NCBI GenBank assembly: GCA_964635325.1 | Contig: CAZWOL010000076.1 | Location: 1 to 11,122, forward strand | Reading direction: 5' to 3' | Source of the DNA: BOG-1112 sp964635325 | Lineage (GTDB): Bacteria; Bdellovibrionota_B; Oligoflexia; Oligoflexales; Bog-1112 | DNA length: 11,122 nucleotides | In this document: in pieces, positions 7,799 to 11,122 of the stretch | Numbering within the stretch: the stretch's first letter is position 1 | Layout of the letters: each line of letters starts with the position of its first letter | Position numbers and translations under genes: made by a program | Notes under the pieces: model-generated | What the model saw: the letters and a program-made list of their open reading frames with translations, nothing else | Databases searched by the model: none | Told to the model about the DNA's origin: nothing

Positions 7799-7819
7799 CC
7801 TCTCAATGGTAGTGAGAGG
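7799..7819 (+). promoter_or_regulatory. Small hairpin upstream of the PLD-like gene
   Basis: CCTCTCA (7799-7805) is perfectly complementary to TGAGAGG (7813-7819) around a 7-nt loop, 29 nt before the ATG at 7849. There is no T-run, so it is not a terminator. It could be an operator or a leader structure. A nearby direct repeat, CTCAATGGT, occurs at 7784-7792 and 7802-7810, the second copy overlapping the hairpin. No promoter in 7666-7848 was convincing. Confidence 0.3.
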
Positions 7820-7848
7820 ACAATGATTCTGGTTTGTGGGGGAGTGTA

Positions 7849-8463
7849 ATGCGAAACTTTGCTTGGACCTTCAAATCCCTCTTTATTTTCAGTCTCCTTT
7901 TTTTATCTCAAAACATACTTGCGCAAACAACGACTCAGTCCTTTGCATCGTATGATGATTTGCAAAAAAAGATTGTAACCTTGATCGATGATGCGAAAGG
8001 GCGGGTGTGGCTTGCGACGCGCTCTCTTCAAGACCACGCTATACTTGATGCGCTTCTTTCCGCATATAATCGCAAAGCAGAGGTTCGTCTGCTTTTAGGA
8101 AGTCCCGAGCTTCCTGGATCGAAGTTTGCCGTCTTTCATGATGCGCATTTGCGAGCAGAATCTACAACTGCTGTATTGATTGATCAACATTTGATTTGGG
8201 TGAATGTCCTGCTAACGGGATCTGTATCGATGTCTCCTCTCTCTTTGCAGTATCTGGAAAGTCCAGACAAGTTGCAAAGTTTTGTTCGCTATTTTAGTAA
8301 GCGAAGTCTTCAAATTGCAACACTTCCTTCTGATCCACAAAAAGAGTGGGAGCAATTGCCTTCGGTCTTTGACACTCGCAAACGCAAAGAAAATCAGTCT
8401 ACAGAAAAAATTCGTACTCTACCTAGAGATACTAAATGGAAAAACAAAACCGGGAGTTTCTAA
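7849..8463 (+). CDS. Secreted phospholipase D-fold protein, catalytically degenerate
   Basis: A 204-residue exported protein of unknown role. A signal peptide (hydrophobic core about 11-20) is probably cleaved at N-I-L-A25|Q. Residues 37-85 look like the first half of a PLD-like domain: a helix ending D-D-A-K, strand V-W-L-A-T-R-S-L, helix D-H-A-I-L-D-A-L-L-S-A-Y, strand A-E-V-R-L-L-L-G. The expected HxKxxxxD motif falls at S105-T-T107-A-V-L-I-D112, with Asp kept but His and Lys replaced by Ser and Thr; T-G-S125 then matches the usual G-S. Catalysis by the PLD mechanism is therefore unlikely. The C-terminus (about 175-204) is Lys/Arg-rich. Start: ATG 7849 with a GGGGGAG purine run (7838-7844); an in-frame TTG at 7834 would put the Shine-Dalgarno inside the gene. 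The stop is 1 nt before the next ATG, so it is cotranscribed with the lipoprotein. The PLD assignment rests on pattern reading only. Confidence 0.6.
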   Translation: MRNFAWTFKSLFIFSLLFLSQNILAQTTTQSFASYDDLQKKIVTLIDDAKGRVWLATRSLQDHAILDALLSAYNRKAEVRLLLGSPELPGSKFAVFHDAHLRAESTTAVLIDQHLIWVNVLLTGSVSMSPLSLQYLESPDKLQSFVRYFSKRSLQIATLPSDPQKEWEQLPSVFDTRKRKENQSTEKIRTLPRDTKWKNKTGSF

Positions 8464-8464
8464 A

Positions 8465-8968
8465 ATGCGTTTTTCTTTACGAACGATTTTTCTATTTCTA
8501 GCTCTCGTTGGTTGCGAACGTGGTTGTGTATCACGTTCAGAGATGTCTGCTGAGCAAGTCGTCGAGGCCTATCTTAATGCAGCTTTGAACATGGAGAAGT
8601 TGGAACAGAAACAAAATCTCATGTCCTTTGCTACAGGTGCTCTCAAAGATGCAATTGCTGGTGCGAGTGATGAAACCATCAAAGCAGCATATATTGATAA
8701 GCGTTATTTCTTGCAACGTTTTGCACTGCTTAGTCGACTCGACAGAACACCACGAGAGGTAGAAGTTAGGTATCATCTCGCATACAAAGAGTTCCCCGAA
8801 GGAACTCAGGATGAGAATCAGGCTGTCGATGTGCAGACAGAGAACACTATCGTTGCAGTGCGAGAAGATGGTGTTTGGTACATACGTGATGTCTTAAATG
8901 CACAAACAAGCTTTGATTTTCCCACGCAAAAAATCACAGCAAAAGCGAGTGATGCGCTAGCCCCCTGA
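8465..8968 (+). CDS. Small lipoprotein of unknown function, possibly NTF2/DUF4878-like
   Basis: A 167-residue predicted lipoprotein. A short hydrophobic signal ends in a good lipobox L14-V-G-C17, and a second Cys lies at 21. The mature part has a helical first half (S-A-E-Q-V-V-E-A-Y-L-N-A, about 28-85), then beta-type segments ending D-G-V-W-Y-I-R-D-V-L-N. That layout is reminiscent of NTF2-like/DUF4878 lipoproteins; this is inference. The frame is open further upstream, but ATG 8465 is the start: GGGAG (8452-8456) lies 8 nt before it, inside the end of the PLD-like gene, and only this start gives a signal peptide. The 1-nt gap to the upstream gene implies translational coupling and possibly a shared envelope role. 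Confidence 0.8.
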   Translation: MRFSLRTIFLFLALVGCERGCVSRSEMSAEQVVEAYLNAALNMEKLEQKQNLMSFATGALKDAIAGASDETIKAAYIDKRYFLQRFALLSRLDRTPREVEVRYHLAYKEFPEGTQDENQAVDVQTENTIVAVREDGVWYIRDVLNAQTSFDFPTQKITAKASDALAP

Positions 8969-8969
8969 C

Positions 8970-8998
8970 TTGACACCGGTCATTTTCAAGGTTAGACT
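8970..8998 (+). promoter_or_regulatory. Strong promoter of the ATPase gene, predicted leaderless transcript
   Basis: A perfect -35 TTGACA (8970-8975) is followed after exactly 17 bp by TAGACT (8993-8998; 4 of 6 matches to the -10 consensus). The transcript would begin about 7 nt further on, at 9004-9006, which coincides with the ATG at 9005. The -35 starts within 2 nt of the upstream lipoprotein stop. Confidence 0.55.
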
Positions 8999-9011
8999 TT
9001 GAAAATGACCG
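8977..9011. promoter_or_regulatory. Palindrome (operator-like inverted repeat) over the ATPase promoter and start codon
   Basis: CGGTCATTTTCAA (8977-8989) and TTGAAAATGACCG (8999-9011) are perfect 13-bp inverted arms around 9 nt. The left arm fills the -35/-10 spacer, the centre falls on the -10, and the right arm covers the predicted transcript start and the ATG at 9005. This is what an operator for a dimeric repressor looks like. As RNA, pairing extends inward by one G-U and two more base pairs. No T-run follows on either strand, so it is not an intrinsic terminator. Confidence 0.6.
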
Positions 9012-10231
9012 ATATAAAAAGAAATTGTTTAAAATCATTGCGTTATCTCCTTGATTCCTTCCCTTGTGTAGTCGTCTTGGGGGCGAGGCAGGTGGGAAAA
9101 ACCACCCTTTTGGACCAAGTTTTACCTGGCGCAGACAAGTACGACCTTGAGCGGCAGGCTGACTTTCAGCTCCTAAGCCGAGATCCCGACTTCTTCCTCT
9201 CTCTGCAAAAAAAACCAATCGTTATCGATGAAGCTCAACTTTTACCAGAATTATTTCCGGCGCTAAGAGTCGCTATCGATGCACGTCGTTCGGAAAAAGG
9301 ACGCTTTCTACTCAGCGGGTTGAGCTCACCAGCGTTGTTGAATCAGATTACAGAAAGCCTGGCAGGTCGAGTTGCAATCCTGGAACTCGCAGGTTTTCAA
9401 TGGGACGAATTTTGGGAAAGACCGTCTTCCAAATTCTATGATGTATTCCAATCTGAGACTTCTGATTTCAGTAATTTGGTAGCACGTTATACACATGAAG
9501 AGCTCTTGCAAGCCTGTCTAGTGGGCTCTTATCCAGAGCCAGTACTCAGGCGTGATGATGCAAAATTCAATGCACTGTGGAAGGAAAATTATCTAAGCAC
9601 ATACGTTAAAAGAGATGTGCGTGCGCTCTTTCCGGACATACAGCTGCAAACCTACGAAACCTTCATCCGCATGCTGACGCATTCGTCCGGGCAAATTTTG
9701 AACCTTTCTGATTTTGCTCGATCTCTCGATGTGTCCCAACCAACAGCCAAAAACTATTTGCGTATAGCGGAAGGTACTTTTTTGTGGCGCAGCTTGGAAA
9801 GCTATCATCACAATGTTGTCAAACGTGTGAGCAAACTACCACGGGGCCACCTGCGAGACTCAGGTTTGCTGTGTCACATGCTCAATATCAACTCTAAAGA
9901 AGCTCTTCTTGCGCATCCTCAATTTGGTCGCATATGGGAGGGCTTCGTTATCGAAGAGTTGCTGCAAGGGTTTTCCAATCGTCTGATTTCCGTCAAGCCT
10001 TACTACTATCGAACTCAGCATCAGGCAGAGATCGATCTTATTTTGGAAGGATCCTTTGGTTTGATTCCGATCGAGATCAAATCCGGATTTAAGACAGAAA
10101 AGAAGCAGTTGAAAGCCCTACAAGATTTTATAGAAGAACAAAAGTGTCCTTACGGTATTGTCATTAACAATGCCGATAAAATCCAAGCATTGACTGCAAA
10201 AATAATTCAAATTCCGGCAAGTTGTTTGTGA
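9005..10231 (+). CDS. AAA-family ATPase of the AAA_14/DUF4143 type
   Basis: A cytoplasmic P-loop ATPase of 408 residues from ATG (positions here count from an in-frame TTG two codons earlier). Walker A is G28-A-R-Q-V-G-K-T-T36 and Walker B is I74-V-I-D-E-A-Q80. L-L-S-G-L-S-S (104-110) is a sensor-like strand. L129-E-L-A-G-F and E168-E-L-L-x-A-C-L-V-G-S-Y-P-E-P are family hallmarks. A winged-helix-like segment (about 232-256, L-S-D-F-A-R-S-L-D-V-S-Q-P-T) follows. The C-terminal DUF4143 part has E344-I-D-L-I-L and P-I-E359-I-K361-S-G, the layout of a PD-(D/E)xK nuclease fold. Family members are common, scattered in distribution, and mostly of unknown role. ATG 9005 is preferred because the predicted transcript starts there; TTG 8999 with AAGG (8988-8991) is the alternative. 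It ends flush against the convergent RCC1-like gene. Confidence 0.9.
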   Translation: MTDIKRNCLKSLRYLLDSFPCVVVLGARQVGKTTLLDQVLPGADKYDLERQADFQLLSRDPDFFLSLQKKPIVIDEAQLLPELFPALRVAIDARRSEKGRFLLSGLSSPALLNQITESLAGRVAILELAGFQWDEFWERPSSKFYDVFQSETSDFSNLVARYTHEELLQACLVGSYPEPVLRRDDAKFNALWKENYLSTYVKRDVRALFPDIQLQTYETFIRMLTHSSGQILNLSDFARSLDVSQPTAKNYLRIAEGTFLWRSLESYHHNVVKRVSKLPRGHLRDSGLLCHMLNINSKEALLAHPQFGRIWEGFVIEELLQGFSNRLISVKPYYYRTQHQAEIDLILEGSFGLIPIEIKSGFKTEKKQLKALQDFIEEQKCPYGIVINNADKIQALTAKIIQIPASCL

Positions 10232-11122
10232 TCAAAGTTCATCATGCTCCGTATCAGGCTCAGGTAATTTGACTTTGATGTCGGGTGGAAGTCGTGTAGG
10301 TTTTCCCCAGCAGTAAAGGCTAGCATCTGTCCTTACAGCACATTCAGAACCAACAGTCGTTGTGTCTCGAGACATTGACATACTCACAAAGGGACCGACG
10401 GAGTCTGGAGGAGCTTGAATGTTTCCTGCTACACTTATAGATCCGTTCGTATGCAGAACGTAGACTCCATTTGCAGTTGGAATAATATTTCGAACGTTTT
10501 TGAAGTTAAATGTATTAGGATTAAATTTATTTAGAATATCACTCCCCCAACAAAGAGCATCGTTGCTCTTCAGTTGTATTGCACAAGCATAATCATGATA
10601 AATGGCAATTTTTCGCACAGGGTCTAGCTTGTCGGGGGTGTCGGAGGGGTTGCCCTCCCAATTCCAGCAAGATACAGTATGATCCATCCGAATAGCACAG
10701 TTCCTGAGGTTCCCAGTTGTGATGCTAAGAACTTTACCTAGTGATGTAGGAATGATTGGATTTCTGCCCCAACATTGAGCTGTAGAGTCTGCTAATACTG
10801 CGCAAGTCTTTCCGTAAGCAAGAGAGACCTGCTGAACTTTAATGTTTTGAGGTTGTGTTGTATATCGCTTATCTTGATCGTCAGAATAAAAGCAAAGCAG
10901 TTGAGAATGCTCATCAATAACACAAATATCATCTTTATATGCTTGAATTGTCTTGGCGACCGTGTTTTCTGGGATTTTTTTTGGAAAATCATCATATATA
11001 TACTTAAATCCACTACATAGAAGTGGTCGATCATCTACAATTGCGCATTGAATGAAGTGCTGAACAACCAGAGGAGAATACTCGGTATGGAAGAGAGCTT
11101 TTGTCTTCTTCCTGCTTCGATC
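10232..11122 (-). CDS. RCC1-like beta-propeller protein, C-terminal part (cut by window edge)
   Basis: The minus-strand frame is open from the TGA at 10234-10232 to the window edge, so the gene continues past 11122; the ATG at 10687 is internal. The visible 296 residues hold seven RCC1-type repeats spaced 35-41 residues apart, beginning near 11047, 10924, 10804, 10699, 10585, 10465 and 10342. Six share the pattern C-A/V-x(8-9)-C, usually followed by W-G, as in C-A-V-L-A-D-S-T-A-Q-C-W-G. The Cys-Cys distance is 10 residues (11 in the fifth). The sixth repeat lacks both cysteines. Seven repeats would make one complete propeller. Paired cysteines suggest disulfides and therefore an exported protein, though the signal peptide is out of view. 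The tail is acidic and Pro-rich (P-E-P-D-T-E-H-D-E-L). Binding partner unknown. Base composition looks more AT-rich than the neighbours. Confidence 0.85.
   Translation of the reverse strand, partial: DRSRKKTKALFHTEYSPLVVQHFIQCAIVDDRPLLCSGFKYIYDDFPKKIPENTVAKTIQAYKDDICVIDEHSQLLCFYSDDQDKRYTTQPQNIKVQQVSLAYGKTCAVLADSTAQCWGRNPIIPTSLGKVLSITTGNLRNCAIRMDHTVSCWNWEGNPSDTPDKLDPVRKIAIYHDYACAIQLKSNDALCWGSDILNKFNPNTFNFKNVRNIIPTANGVYVLHTNGSISVAGNIQAPPDSVGPFVSMSMSRDTTTVGSECAVRTDASLYCWGKPTRLPPDIKVKLPEPDTEHDEL

Noticed and set aside
8282..8464. Upstream extension of the lipoprotein frame
   Set aside because: It overlaps the PLD-like gene in another frame and would bury the signal peptide; the Shine-Dalgarno and lipobox both fix the start at 8465.
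8977..9011. Hairpin as a terminator of the PLD-lipoprotein pair
   Set aside because: No T-run follows on either strand, the arms are AT-rich, and it overlaps a strong promoter.
9005..10231. The DUF4143-type ATPase as part of a defence system
   Set aside because: No nuclease, toxin, methylase or other defence partner lies beside it; the neighbours are envelope genes and an RCC1-like protein.
10792..11034. 80-codon minus-strand frame near the right edge
   Set aside because: It overlaps, in another frame, the RCC1-like coding sequence whose repeats continue through this stretch.

Overview
The window reads as chromosomal DNA of a Gram-negative bacterium. Three envelope-type proteins carry signal peptides or lipoboxes, S1 is the six-domain proteobacterial type, and there is a secreted DUF3108 protein. 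A former deltaproteobacterium or Bdellovibrionota/Oligoflexia-like organism fits the S1 sequence, the lipoproteins and the Cys-paired RCC1-type propeller, but that placement is an impression from protein style. No rRNA, tRNA, phage, IS or CRISPR was found, and no stretch over 300 bases lacks a gene.

Layout, left to right. (1) A minus-strand exported gluzincin-type zinc metalloprotease lipoprotein (12-1595). (2) Divergent from it, a two-gene plus-strand unit: a Nudix hydrolase and a CbpA-like J-domain co-chaperone without a zinc finger, 9 nt apart. (3) A 158-bp repeat element (28-bp perfect inverted arms around two exact 43-bp tandem copies) between convergent genes. (4) A minus-strand periplasmic DUF3108 protein. 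(5) The housekeeping core: rpsA (ribosomal protein S1), a clear intrinsic terminator, then rsmB (16S rRNA m5C methyltransferase). (6) A tightly coupled pair of exported proteins: a secreted phospholipase-D-fold protein that has lost the catalytic His and Lys, and a small lipoprotein 1 nt downstream. (7) An AAA_14/DUF4143-type ATPase whose predicted promoter is overlapped by a 13-bp-arm palindrome and whose mRNA is predicted to be leaderless. (8) The C-terminal part of an RCC1-like beta-propeller on the minus strand, cut by the right edge. Its frame is open from 10232 to 11122, well beyond the first internal ATG at 10687.

Most of the window is ordinary: translation genes (rpsA, rsmB) and protein quality control (J-protein) set among envelope genes. 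The parts worth a second look are the palindrome on the ATPase promoter and start codon, the degenerate PLD plus lipoprotein pair, the seven paired-cysteine RCC1 repeats in which one repeat has lost both cysteines together, the cysteine-rich insert beside the protease active site, and the composite repeat at 3164-3321. I found no convincing new multi-gene system. The ATPase has no recognisable partner gene here.
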